From assembly GCA_021014325.1 (NCBI GenBank), contig CM037467.1, positions 10,627,273 to 10,691,272 on the forward strand: 64,000 bases of DNA, in the 5' to 3' direction. This DNA comes from Plazaster borealis. Its lineage: Eukaryota; Echinodermata; Asteroidea; Forcipulatida; Labidiasteridae. The translations under genes were made by a program, and so were the position numbers. Shown here piece after piece: positions 22,215-33,426 of the stretch; position 1 is the stretch's first letter, and every line of letters starts with the position of its first letter. The notes beneath the pieces are model-generated. The model had not been told where the DNA came from, searched no databases, and saw only the letters and a program-made list of their open reading frames with translations.

Positions 22215-25200
22215 ATGAAAGCTTGCATCATGGCATCTTCATCGGCAGTTGATCGTTTCCATGACGACAGTGATGATGAGTCACATGATGCCATAAGTGA
22301 TGTGGAGTGGAGTAAACTCAAATCCTCACACTTAAAGGTATAAAGAGGCTATTTAATCTCAAAATGTAAACAAAGGAATCGCCTCCCAAAATGGCGAAAA
22401 CAGGAGATGCGCATTTTGTGGAGGTGTGTCCCGTGTCAAGCTTGGAGTCAATATGGGATTTATTTATCAACCAAATTTCATTATTTATGAGCTGCAAAAC
22501 AAAACAATCGGTCAGCAGATCTGTTTGTTGTGTATTATATAAAGTAGCTGGTCACCAGTAATAATCAGTTGAGGTTGTGTTGCATTTTGGCCGGTAAACT
22601 GCTTTTCCTTCCAACGGCTGCTCCTTGTACTAATGGGAGACGTTTATGCCTGCTACTGAGTGCTAGGTGGCAGCAGACCTACCAGGTAAATCCATTGTTC
22701 TCAGGAAACATAACCGTGGGTATATTGCTCAGAAAGTATGTAAAGTTCGTAAACATTAGAAATTCGTAAACATTAGAAATTTCTTTGGAATGTCTGCTGC
22801 TATCTATCGTCCCAAAGTCTCCCATCGACCCCCAGTACCCAAGAATCCAGTGCCCAAGATAGGAGCAGGGCCCATTTTCATAGAGCTGCTTAGCAGAAAA
22901 TGTTGCTTTACAAATTCCTGCTAAGCAAACATAAGCAGGTTACCAGTCACCGATGGTAAATGTGACATAGTATTTTGGCTGGTACCCATATTCTGGAAAG
23001 CATTTTTGTGTGCTTGGTTATCTCTTGTGCATAAGCAGCCCTATGAAATTGGGCCCTAGGTCAACAGGTTTGTGTATTGAACGCAACATGTTGCTTTTTT
23101 TGTTTGATTAACTGAATTATTGTTTATTTTTGTATCCCAAACAGGAAGGTTTCAGAGATGGTTACAGCGCTGGGCAGGAGGCAGCGTTACAAGAGGCGTT
23201 CAATGAAGGCTTTTCCCATCAAGTCAAAATAGATGTCCAAGATGCCTTGTACAAAGGCATTCTAACGTACGTGCCTACATCCATATTCAATGTGTCCCTG
23301 TTTTAACCCTAAACAACCCCAAGCCAACTGGATGGTTTGTTTGATTCTGTGTTGGACTGAGGACTGCACCAGTATAAATAAACTGATCAATTGGTTCTTA
23401 TAGACGATGTGACCTCTGTTTACATTCAAACCGCCCTCTGTTGACAAAACTCTGTCCAAGTCATGTTCCGCCGGGCAAGAAGACGCGTACTCATGGTAAG
23501 ATTGCGTGTACTTTTATGAAGAATGACAAGAAGTTAACGACTAGCTAGCTAGCTGGCTGTCAAGTACACGAAGGTTTTGCCCGGCGACATGCGCGCGCAT
23601 CATGTTATGGTTTTCGTCTATATAGCACATCCTTGTAGCTAGATCAAGGCGCTTTACAACATTATTATCCCTGTTCATCAGGCATTCTTTTAGACCATTC
23701 CTTAGACCATAGCTTTCTCAACTCCTTGGGGAGTATACAACCCCATGCTGCTTAAAATAGCGTTAAGGGGTTAATCAAACAACACTGTCTCAGCCCTCTC
23801 AGGTTCCCATTTATACACCTGGGTTAAGAGAAGCAATTATGGTTAAGTGCCTTGCTCAAGGACATAAGTGTCTTGACCGGGAATCCAACACACACTTTGA
23901 TGATTCAACTATTAAAACTTGAGTCCGATGCCGTAGACCGGAGCAATGGAACAATAGCATGACGTCACAGGTGGAGGTTAACATACTTTAGTAGGGAACC
24001 AGTTATAAATAGTACACACACGACATGACCTCTAAGATGGTAACCATTTTCCAGTAAGCAAAAATGCTTTGTGCTTAGCCGACTTTCATTTTGCTGAAGC
24101 ATCTCCTGAAAAAGGTCTCTAGTCCTCAAATGCTTGCAGAACCAGAAATCATGGACTGTTGAACCTACATCTGGCTGGTCGAACAACCATTAGACTTATC
24201 GAAAAGACCTTTGTATAACTTTGTTTTAGTTACTCTCTCTTACTGTGGTTTTGAATCAAAGACAAACCAGGCCTGGAAAACGAAGAGGCCACTTAGGCTG
24301 TGGCCTCGTGTTGCCCTGGTCTTGTCCTTGGTGCCCTTTCAAAAGTGTCCCTTAAAGGTACTCTACACTTTGGTAACAGCTCAAAATCAGTGTCCACATT
24401 TTGTGTGATTCAACATATGCATGAACAAACGAACCTGTGAAAGTTTGAGCTCAATTGGTCATCGAGGTCACAAGAAAATAGTGAAAAGAGACCATATGTG
24501 TTTTCTGTTTTGTCAAAATATCGCGCGTGATAAAAACTATTGTTTTACTCATTTCTCAGAAACGATAGCATTTTAGGTAGAAATATTTTAAGGAACCCTT
24601 TCAACCATTACTTACTTTAAATCATGAAAGTTGTGTGTGAATCTGTGAACATTAGTATTTTTCGATCTTACCAATAGTGTACAGTTTTCCACTGGAAGTT
24701 CCCTTTGCAAAATGAAAATGGCCTTTCCCTCTCAAATATGAAATTCCAGGCTTGATAAACCAAGGAGGAAAAATGCAAGCCTGCAGAATGATATCGTTAG
24801 ATGAATGCAACTACAGAATACTTGTATGTACGTATACACTGTTGTCCAACTGCACACAACCTATGTAGTTAATTAATAATAATATTGTATTTAATAAAAA
24901 CGTTTACTCCGATCTTTGTAGAGCTTTGAAGACTTATTCGGAAAGGGAAAAACATTCCAACCGCCCAGGCTTGATTGAGGATATTGGATCGAGGACCAAC
25001 TCTTTGCTTGTCCAGCTAGACACTGTCACCAAAAATATATCTGCAGACCAACGGATACCCGGTGAAGCCAAAGTTACGAATAAACAATCAAAATCTGGTG
25101 TAAAAGGAGATGACTTTGCGGATTTGAGAGACAATCTCAGTGGAAATGTTCCTCAAGACGGCCAGAATACAACTTGTTGTAGTGACTCCAACCCCTCTGG

Positions 25201-25594
25201 ATGTCAGTGTTTGCAGCATGCTTCAGAGGGAGTAAGTTCAAATGGAAAGACAGATAGTTCCAGTGTTGGTTGTGACAAGACCAAATCTGACTGTTCTGGG
25301 GGAGGCTGTTGCAAGTCAACACACCCTCAGGAAAATGTGTGTATGCCAGGTGTTCCAGAAGGTGGACATGCAAGTGAAGGCACGGCCTGTTGCAACGGGA
25401 ACCAGGAAAGTTACTTTACTGAGCCTAACCCCTCTGAAAGGCACTCCCAATCAAGTCAATCAGAGGGTGGTGTTGGGAATGTTGGAACTGAATTAAACCA
25501 AGAAGTTCTAATGATGGACATTTCAAGCAAATGTAGACAATTGCTGACTGAACTTAATATGGAGCAACTTTTAGATGTTTTAAAAGTGGATTAA
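22215..25594 (+). CDS. YAE1: YAE1 homologue (Yae1 domain-containing protein 1)
   Basis: Exons 22215-22337, 23145-23266 and 24922-25594 have consensus splice sites and matching phases, encoding 305 residues. Exon 2 holds the Yae1 deca-GX3 signature (residues about 42-63: GFRDGYSAGQEAALQEAFNE). YAE1 pairs with LTO1 to bring apo-ABCE1/Rli1 to the cytosolic iron-sulfur assembly machinery, where clusters are inserted. The acidic N terminus (DDSDDESHD) is typical. The C-terminal half is unusual: eleven cysteines between residues 167 and 239, including CC, CxC and CC pairs, then a short helical end (CRQLLTELNMEQLLDVL). At 305 residues it is longer than the human protein as I remember it (about 226). 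A second in-frame ATG at 22230 has the stronger Kozak context and may be the real start (300 residues). Confidence 0.88.
22868..23056. mobile_element. MITE, GGGCCC family
   Basis: GGGCCCATTTTCATAGAGCT and its complement bound 189 bp in YAE1 intron 1, ending 88 bp before exon 2. Confidence 0.75.
23605..23955 (-). mobile_element. tRNA-derived SINE, family S2, degenerate
   Basis: The minus strand carries the body motif CTTGAGCAAGGCACTTAACC and a CCCAGGTGTATAAATGGG block. The head is decayed and the tail reads ATATAGACGAAAAC. In YAE1 intron 2. Confidence 0.6.
24268..24754. mobile_element. F2 repeat split by a nested T2 MITE
   Basis: Outer element: CAGGCCTGGAAAACGAAGAG to GGTGCCCTTTCAAAAGTGTC, resuming at ACTGGAAGTTCCCTTTGC and ending GAAATTCCAGGCTTG. 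The insert at 24352-24683 starts at TTAA with AGGTACTCTACACTTTGGTA and ends ACCAATAGTGTACAG. T2 therefore inserted after F2. Confidence 0.7.
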
Positions 25595-25760
25595 ACTGCA
25601 GTTTAAAGAAGAGTTGTGCAATCACATTTCGTTTCCATCCATCTGTTTTGGTTTTATTCCTCTCAAATTCACACAAAAGAAGTTAAATCACCATCTTATA
25701 TAAATTACTAATTTACATTGTAATGTTTACTGTCTTATCATAGTTTATGCAATGCAACTT

Positions 25761-26096
25761 AAAGGGTATGTATACATTTGGTAATGACTCTGATAATTAA
25801 TGGCAATAAAAACTTACTTGGTAAAAAGTACAGCAGCTTTGGATATCACTTTTCATCCCCCAAAAAATTGAATCTGAGAAGTGTTACTGCAGTAACGTTT
25901 CTCACATTGTGTATTCCAATTACAGAATATTCTTCCTGTGTGGACATAACCATTCCAGATTTTCAGCAATACCTCAAAAACGCTACCACCTTTTGATATG
26001 AAATTTTCACAGTTAGTTTTATGGTATATATCTACAACTATATAGGATTCAAACAAACAGTGGGTTCCAATTACCAAACGTATACAATCCCTTTAA
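25761..26096 (+). mobile_element. TTAA-flanked MITE family T1, full length
   Basis: TTAA then AGGGTATGTATACATTTGGT on the left. On the right ACCAAACGTATACAATCCCT then TTAA. The TTAA duplication and AGGG/CCCT ends suggest a piggyBac-type transposase mobilised it. It lies just 3' of YAE1, and its AATAAA (25805-25810) might serve as the YAE1 polyadenylation signal. Confidence 0.75.
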
Positions 26097-26391
26097 GGGC
26101 AGTTACATGTATTAGCAGACGTTTTAAACTTATCACATATTGCAAAAATACTGGGGTTTCTACAATTTCTGTATTTGTTTTCTCAAATTTGTATTTTTTT
26201 TTAACACTCAATATGGTAAAAAAAAACATTTCCGGAGTAAGATGACTGAAGACTAACTTAGTTAAAATGGGTGACAATTTCAGTTCATGTGTGCAACAGA
26301 GAACACAAAAATCCGCAATCTTGACTATGGAATGGAAAACTAAGAATGCTAAGAGTAGTTAAAAACAATGTTAAATATTAATGATTTATAC

Positions 26392-26397
26392 AATAAA
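26392..26397 (+). terminator. Candidate YAE1 poly(A) signal
   Basis: AATAAA about 800 bp after the YAE1 stop. A nearer AATAAA at 25805-25810 lies inside a MITE. I cannot tell which is used. Confidence 0.25.
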
Positions 26398-26568
26398 ACT
26401 TATCCGATTTATGATAAAAAAAACTGCTGGTGGGCAGAATATAGTCAGTAATATTCCACCTCAGTAGAGTAAAAGGTTACTGGTAGAGCAAAAGGTAACT
26501 GGCAGCTGCGTCCTCACTTCAAAGGTCAACAGGCCCAAGTTCTCAGATGATGTCCATCTTTTATCGCT

Positions 26569-26680
26569 CGCCATGCTGGAGTACTTAAACGCACATGTCA
26601 AGCACACATGTTACTAGAACTGCGAACACAGCTACACAACGATGAATGGCGCTACTCGTGCGTAGTACTCCAGCATGGCG
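26569..26680. repeat. Short inverted repeat
   Basis: CGCCATGCTGGAGTAC (26569-26584) and its exact complement (26665-26680) flank an 80-bp loop. Probably a small MITE. Confidence 0.55.
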
Positions 26681-27646
26681 CACATCACGTATTGCTAAAG
26701 ATATGTGATGTCAGTGAGAAGGTTCTACAGGGTTAAAAAAAAGTGTACCCATATTTGATAGCCATATTTACCTACTTACTTTTAAGTTTTTACAACTATT
26801 TTTGGATTGTTAAGCATTAGTGGTGAACAAGTCGAAGAAATCTGAATATTTTTGTTCAAAATATAATATTTTAAAGGTATCATGCGCAAAACCGATTTGT
26901 CCACTAATTCTCTTTCAACTCCATCCACTTTGAGGCTAACCTGGCCAACAGTAATTGAAAGTGGACTTTCAAATCCATGAGGTAATGTGTATCACTTTAA
27001 AATCAGACACTGAATGAACTTGAAATTAGGAACTTTTATGAGTTAAAATACTCTTATTTAGTGCTTTATTATTAAAAAAGATTACAAAAGAGAAGATGCT
27101 ATCGTTGATGTGTATTCAGAAGTATTAGTCAAGCGGAGATAAGAAAACCTCAGTGGACAAATCAATTTTGCACATGGTATCTTTAAACTACAATTTTTTG
27201 AAAACAAAATAACTGATTTCTTAGATTTTTTTACCACTAATGCTCAACAGTTACCACTTTCATAAAATAAAAAAATATTTGTAAAAGCTTACAAGTAAGT
27301 AGGTAAATATGGCTGTCAAAAGTAGCTAAACTTGTTTTTTAACCACCCTGTATACTGGATCGGACATGAGTGATCCTCGTTGGTGAGGTCAATCAAGGTC
27401 GTGTCTACTAGTTACCATTTAGAGCCCACCACTCTAAAAAATCCTCACCCAACCCATCAAATTATTACCATTTAACCGGCTCAATCTTTTAATACAGTAA
27501 ATATTCCAATTTCAATTGATACGGATTGAAAGAAATTTCATTTACTAAATTGGGCACTAAATGTTAGGGCCTACAGCTATTAAACAAATCATTCCTCAAG
27601 CCGATGCACTGCCCATAGAGGGAGCCCTTTCCTTAAAGAGATGGTA

Positions 27647-27801
27647 CATAGACTACTTCGCAAATACTCCCTGCGCATGCGTTAGCCGTGGAATGAGGTG
27701 CATGCTGGTCTAGTTAGCGATCAAAATGTGTCGCTAACTAGACCAGCATGCACCTCATTCCAAGGCAAATGAGCGCGTACTGATTTGCGAAGAAGTCTAT
27801 G
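27647..27801. mobile_element. Palindromic MITE with perfect 31-bp stem
   Basis: Outer ends CATAGACTACTTCGCAAAT / ATTTGCGAAGAAGTCTATG enclose a perfect inverted repeat (27690-27720 and 27731-27761, starting GGAATGAGGTGCATGC) with a 10-bp loop. The lack of mismatches suggests a young or maintained hairpin. Confidence 0.8.
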
Positions 27802-27897
27802 GTTTCGGACTTCGGATCTCTGAAAAGGCATAATCCTCAGTGTTGCTACTGCTGCCCACAGCCATGACACTCATTGGTTCAGCCCGACACTAAATAA

Positions 27898-27903
27898 TTT
27901 ATT
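27898..27903 (-). terminator. COQ10 poly(A) signal
   Basis: AATAAA on the minus strand, 87 bp past the COQ10 stop codon. Confidence 0.5.
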
Positions 27904-27989
27904 GAATAAAAAATACTAGATATAAATATCTGAGGTTACTGACATATTGGTAATAGTTTTTGCCTAGTGAAAAGGTGTGGTATTGTTCG

Positions 27990-30900
27990 TCATGACGAGT
28001 ACCTCAAGTGATCGGACCTGGCTATGACGGCCTGCGGACCGTGGATCTTCTCTGCCCGCTTCTCAAAGGCCTTCACCATTTTCTTCACGACTTCATCGAA
28101 GAAGATGGTGGAGAGGTGGGAGTGGAGAACAGAACGAAACTCAAAGGACACCTGTAAATCAGACATGAATCATTCCATAAAACTTAACGACTTAACTTCC
28201 CATTTTATACCATGCCCAATATGTGGCAGAGGTGTCCCCACAAATGTACCTATACTTCAACACAGTCTTTTCCAATAGGAGGTGGGGTTACACCATGCCG
28301 TAGATCGAGCACCGAATATTCCGTTTGGCTGAACATGTATTTGTTCAATGTGCATAATCAAACTGTGAATATTTACACTAAATTCTTACTTGGTGGCAGC
28401 CAGCATTATATAGTTTTCATGGTCAAAAACCACGTTAAACTAAAATAATTGACAAAACAAAATCTTGCCCACATAAATCTCCATATGGTTGGGACCACAA
28501 TGGTACCGGAAGTTCAAATATGTGCGAGACTTGCACCGTCTATTGGTAGCCAATGTTAATCATTTAGAATGAGTGTGATGGATTCCAAAGTGCGAGTTCT
28601 GGTGGAATTTCGCAAACGCTGCAATCTGGAGTGATACCGTCAATGCTTAAAGGGTCTATAGTGCCTGCTATCAAATGTCCATTTTTTTCTTCTTCAGGCC
28701 ATTGAGATAAGGCCCCTTTTAGCTGGACAAGCAGTGTACTTACTGAAAAGTCAATGGTGCATGTGTTTGGCTTGTATGGGATGCCAGGCCCAAACCTCCA
28801 TATAGTCACTAGGTGGTTAAACATCTTTCCATCTGTACAGACAGACTGCAGTCAAATAAATAAAAGTATCAATGCATTAAAGCCAGGCGTGATATATCTT
28901 TAGATAACAATAACACAAAGACAACAAGCCATTTGTGAGTTAAATTTGAATAATGTCTGGTACAATGACTTGCTTTTGTGACCTCTAATTGGCCTGATGC
29001 TATGTTTTTGAAAGGGCAATGGCACCAAGGCGTTTTCTCCTTGGTAAAGGGCACCTCTATTAGGAAACTGTACATTTCTATAAGAGCATTTCAAGGGGCA
29101 CCAAGGCAATGAATGACATAGGGCAAGAGGCAATTGCTTCTGTTGCCCTCGTGAAGTATCAGGCCTGCCAGAGACTGTCTCTCTGCCAGGTCCTGGTATA
29201 ACAAGGAGGCCACGGAGGCCTCTGTTGCCCCTGGTCTTGGCCTTGGTGCCCTGATAAAAGTTTCCCATAGACTTAATAATATCAATAATAATAATATCGA
29301 AGTCTTATATAGCGCACGTATCTACCAAACAAGGTACTCAAGGCGCTTAGTATATACTTTTTAAACAGAAAGATGGGTTATTGAAGTTATGAATTATGAG
29401 ACCCAATTATGTAGCACCTTATAATGTTTTTTACAAGGTGCTACGGCGCATTCAGCAGCCACAACCAGGAACACCGGGGCGAACCCCTTCTCTTTTCGAT
29501 AAGTGCACTGGGTTCTTTTACGTGCATTACACAATACACGGGACCAACGGCTTTACGTCCCATCCGAAGGACGAAGCAATGGTTAAGTGTCTTGCTTAAG
29601 GACACAAGTGTCACGGCTGGGGATTCGAACCCACACTCTGCTGATCAGAAACACCAGAGTTTGAATTCGGTGCTCTTAACCGCTCGGCCACGACACTTCC
29701 ACATAGACTTGAGGATTTCCCAAAGGAATTGCCCCTTTACAAAATGAAAATGGCCTCGCCCTCTTAAAGATAAAATTCCAGACCTAGAGACAGTTGCTAT
29801 GTCACATGGTTCGGGCAAGCTTTTGCATTGAGAGACGGCGAACACCCATACACAATTCTCATTATGAATGTGTATGGCACAATAGTACCAGGCTGCTTCC
29901 ATCTGGAGGTTGCTATGCAAAAGCTTGTCCCGATGACACTTGACATTGCAACACTGTCTCTAGTCTTGGGAATCTAATTTGAGTGTTCACTTGTGATCAA
30001 TCAAGTCATGTACAGAACACTACAGAAATAAAACAATTCAATGATGAACACTGTACCAAAACAAAAAAATGGAAATGAAGGAGTTATGGATTTAAAAATC
30101 AAGAAAGTCAAACCACTTGTGTTCGCCTAATCTATATTGGATGTGCAGGCCCAATGAAACAAATTTCTTGTGCTAATATACTTTTTTTTATTCAGTCCTA
30201 AGTCCAAAATCCTTCTATAGCCATTTGCTATGGCGAAGCATTCAGAAGGACTGGGGCCTATACAGTGGCATAACCAGACACTTTCATTTGGGGGAGTGGC
30301 AAGCGGGTGCAAAGACAAAGTTGGAGGGGGCCTATTTAATACACCATTCATCTGTGCATTTTTTGATCTGTGCATTGGGGGGGGGGGAAGAGGGGTAGAC
30401 AATGGTTCAGAGCTGGGGGGAGGGGCTCCCCTGCAGATAGTACACTGATACACTAGTTGTACACTTACTTTAACAAGATTAGGTTTGACGACGGTTACTG
30501 TGGAGGTGTACTTCTCAACTAGAGGTGGGAAGCCAATCTCTAATCCTGCCTTGAAGTGACCAGCTTTTCTGGATTTGATGACCGAATGTAAACACCACGG
30601 CACAAACTCATGGTACTTGTCCACGGAGCTGACAACATCGTACATATCTTCCATGGAAAACCTAATGTAAAGAAAGTCAACACTTAATGTTTTGGGGTTT
30701 TTTTTAAACCGGGGACAGGGCCCAATTTTAGCAGAAAATTCTGTTAAGCAAATTTCTTTGCTAAGCAAGATATGAGTGGGGTACCAGTCACATCAATGGT
30801 AACTGTATGGTATTTTGGCTGGTAACCTATTTTTCCTAAGCAAGAGTTTTCTGTGCTAAGCAAGTTTTTGTGCTTACATGCTTTATGAAATTGGGCCCAG

Positions 30901-32487
30901 ATCTTAAGAGAGTCAGGTTGGCCGAGTGGTTTCTTTCCTTGCCTTTCCACCTCTGTGACCCCAGTTCAATTTCTCGATCGGAGCCTTGCGCATGGATTGG
31001 GTTTTCAGTCCCTACCTGGGCCCATTTTCATGGCTCTGCTTACCGCCGAATTCTGCGCTTGCGATCACCATTCTCCGCTTACCGAGCAAGCGCCGAATTT
31101 CTGCGCTAGCTGTGTAAGCGTAGAATGCCTAGTAACGTGGACTGTGCTGGCGCACAAGCAAAATTTCCCTGCTAACCCGTGAATTACGCTTGACATAAGT
31201 GCGGAACTCCCTGCTTCCGTAAGCGCCGACTCTTTGCTTACGGTAAGCAGAGCCATGAAATTGGGCCCTGCTTGCATGAGTTTTCCCCATTAGGGGTTCT
31301 CCTCCCACATCTAAAACTGAACATTTCTTCTTGTTTCCTATTCATCCTGTTATTGCTAAATTTTATCACATGGTTCGCTGTAACCCTACGATATACGACC
31401 AAAGGGAGGGTCGAGGATTACGATTATCACAACTACATTTTTATACGAACTTTACCCGACTATTCTCCTCTCAGAGTATTCCTTCCTTTTATCAAGGAGC
31501 GAGATAAATGACCGTGATGGCACATGATAAATTATTTTCGATGGCTGCACACCTACAGCCCTGTAGTCATGTCTTTTCCATGTTACAGTCTGTGTGTGTT
31601 GGTGGGACGGGGTACTTTGGGTGGCTACGCTTCTGCACAATCTGAAAAATAATACAAAATGGGAAATACACCAGAGTCTTCTTTTTCAAAGGGAATAAAA
31701 ACCTTTTTTTTAGATTATCAACTTAACACTAAATGTTAACCTGAAAAGATGCCACTTTTTCATTCATAATATGAGCAAAAATGGTACCTTAATTTAAATA
31801 ATAATAATAACTAGTTCTTATAGCGCATTTTACAATAACATCAATGCGCTTTACATTAGTGCCCTGGTCATTGGGCCAATAAGATTTCTTATTCTTTCTC
31901 AGCTCCCTGACAGCCCTGGGCTGCCGTGGCACTCAGAAGGCTTTTTCAAACACAATATCAACTACATACCCATTTATACCCCTGGGTTAAGAGAAGAATA
32001 GTAAAGCATCTTGTTTAAAAAGGACATAAATGTCATGGCCGGGATTCGAACCCACACACCGATGACTTACCCACATGCTCTAAATCGCTCGGCCATAAAT
32101 CCGCTTATGATTAAGTTTTTGGTCAAGTGAAATGTGGATGATGTTGAGTAGAGTATGTCATATTTTCCAAATTAACCCTCGTCCTACTTACCTAGTTTTA
32201 TAAATAAATAAAAATTGAAAACGATGTTCACTAACAAACAAATTAGGTAAAAATCCAAAAATATTGACAAAGAAATTATAGTGCTGGTCAGACAATGTCC
32301 GTTTCATTTCATTATCAATGACATTGACAATGTAATGACGAAATGTCAATTAACAGTGTTTGTTTGTGCATGACATAGATATTCACCGGTTACAAATTGA
32401 ATGATAAATAAACACTACCTACTTTACTTACATAAATAAAGACCTGTTTGAAGATCTAAGATTCAAGCATGTTAATAAGCAAGTCAT
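27990..32487 (-). CDS. COQ10: COQ10, mitochondrial coenzyme Q-binding START-like protein
   Basis: Transcript-order exons 32432-32487, 31456-31641, 30469-30661, 28744-28845 and 27990-28151 give 232 residues, close to the human COQ10 proteins (about 240). All junctions have AG/GT and consistent phase. COQ10 binds coenzyme Q in the mitochondrial inner membrane system and is needed for its respiratory function and efficient synthesis. Residues 1 to about 30 ([18 protein letters not shown]...) are basic and hydrophobic without acids, as in a mitochondrial targeting peptide. The START-like domain begins at [12 protein letters not shown]. It contains [58 protein letters not shown] and [17 protein letters not shown], all hallmark COQ10 segments. 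Exon 1 was placed by the targeting-peptide logic and a phase-2 donor (GTAAGTAAAG) and is the least certain. SF3B1 lies divergently upstream. Confidence 0.9.
29190..29781. mobile_element. F2 repeat split by a nested SINE
   Basis: Left part GGCAAGGCC-type sequence to TTTCCCATAGACTT. Right part CATAGACTTGAGGATTTCCC to AAAATTCCAGACCT. The intervening 29275-29701 is an S2-type SINE. Confidence 0.7.
29275..29701 (-). mobile_element. tRNA-derived SINE, family S2 (long-tail subtype), with 9-bp target duplication
   Basis: Minus-strand head AGTGTCGTGGCCGAGCGGTT with B box GGGTTCGAATCC. Body CTTAAGCAAGACACTTAACC, a GGACCAACGG block (plus strand), and tail GCGCTATATAAGACTTCG then repeated ATTATT. CATAGACTT is duplicated at 29266-29274 and 29702-29710. 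In COQ10 intron 3. Confidence 0.85.
30718..30898. mobile_element. MITE, GGGCCC family
   Basis: Family ends and GGTATTTTGGCTGGTAACC interior. It lies in COQ10 intron 2, 57 bp upstream of exon 3. Confidence 0.7.
30905..31340 (+). mobile_element. tRNA-like SINE, family S3, interrupted by a MITE
   Basis: Head GTTGGCCGAGTGGTTTCTTT with a B-box-like AGTTCAATTTC, then GGATTGGGTTTTCAGTCCCT. After the insert it continues GAGTTTTCCCCATTAGGGGT to CTCCCACATCTAAAACTGAA, matching the other S3 copy at 16643-16850. Confidence 0.65.
31018..31268. mobile_element. MITE, GGGCCC family, divergent subtype nested in S3 SINE
   Basis: GGGCCCATTTTCATGGCTCT and its complement at the ends. The interior is GC-richer (TTACCGCCGAATTCTGCGCT) than other copies, so it represents a separate subfamily. 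Confidence 0.75.
31797..32093 (-). mobile_element. tRNA-derived SINE, family S2
   Basis: Minus strand: head with GGCCGAGCGATTTAGAGCAT and GGTTCGAATCCC, tail GCGCTATAAGAACTAGTTAT plus repeated TATTAT. In COQ10 intron 1. Confidence 0.75.
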
Positions 32488-33426
32488 ATCATTGATATAT
32501 GTGAGCCTTCCGTGGACATTTACTCGATTTTAGCGCTCTATTTCGTCCGAATATTTGACACAATTTGTGGCAAGATCTGTCTATCGTCCGTCACGTAACA
32601 CACCGGCAAACTAGACTGAAGTCGGCTCACGATATAAATTTTCTTTTTCTATGACAGCAGGGATGCAGTTTAACTTGGAACTCTTCCGTCATATGAAAAC
32701 AAACTTAATTACACTGTTGACGTCATAGGTGAAACTACGGTCAGGGTGAAATATATATGGCAAGCAAATTGAAATAAAATAAAACAGTAGTAACATATTG
32801 TGATGAGTTCCGTTTTGGGGAAACTGGAGGCAAATGTTGAGTCTAAGGTGATCACAGAAAAAGCCTGCCTTCAGGGGTTTTTTGAAATGAGATTTAACTA
32901 AATTTTGGTTTACCAAAGAAAAATTGACTAGAGTTGGATGTGAACCTGTGACCTCAGGATTTACATGCCGGTGATCTAGTGACTGAACTATCTAGCCCTA
33001 CTATGTTGGTGGTCTCCCTAAACGCTCTATGCCCTATGCTGTCATTTGTTGGCAGGGGTGGGGGGGGGGGGTGACAACACCATAGAGCAAGGAGCAGCAC
33101 TAACAGTCAGCAGATCATACAACCGTACTGCATGCAATATAGCCAGGGATCACAACTTTCAACATGGGTCTAGATACCTCAGATGGTAGAGCACCGGCAT
33201 GTAAATCTGTAAGTCGCAGGTTCAAATCCTACTCTAGTCAACTTTTCTTTGTTCACCCAAAATTTGTTTCGTGCACAGTCAATGAGTCAATTTCCCTTGT
33301 GGTTTTATTTGGTAATAAATATTGTTACAAGTTATGTGTGTTGTTACAAGTGGCGTGCAATACAATATTGCCTGATCGATCGAGTACCAACGGAGCAGCG
33401 AAAATCGTCGAGCAAACGCAATCAAG
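32488..33426. promoter_or_regulatory. Divergent COQ10/SF3B1 intergenic region
   Basis: Only 939 bp separate the two start codons, so the genes probably share a bidirectional promoter zone. Two S1 SINE heads in opposite orientation occupy 32925-33241. I see no clear TATA box. The last 60 bp before SF3B1 are likely its 5' UTR. Confidence 0.5.
32925..33241. mobile_element. Inverted pair of S1 tRNA-like SINE heads
   Basis: 32930-33000 carries a minus-strand head ending GAACTATCTAGCCC. 33166-33241 carries a plus-strand head (ACCTCAGATGGTAGAGC, then GGTTCAAATCCTACTCTAGT). A G-run near 33058-33071 and a shared body lie between. Confidence 0.6.

Noticed and set aside
28489..28550. Possible coding exon between COQ10 exons 4 and 5
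   Set aside because: It is one end of the AATAGAC inverted-repeat family, and COQ10 exons 4 and 5 already join without a gap.
33166..33241. Possible functional tRNA gene
   Set aside because: A and B boxes are present, but the sequence matches other S1 SINE heads and is followed by SINE sequence; stems are imperfect.
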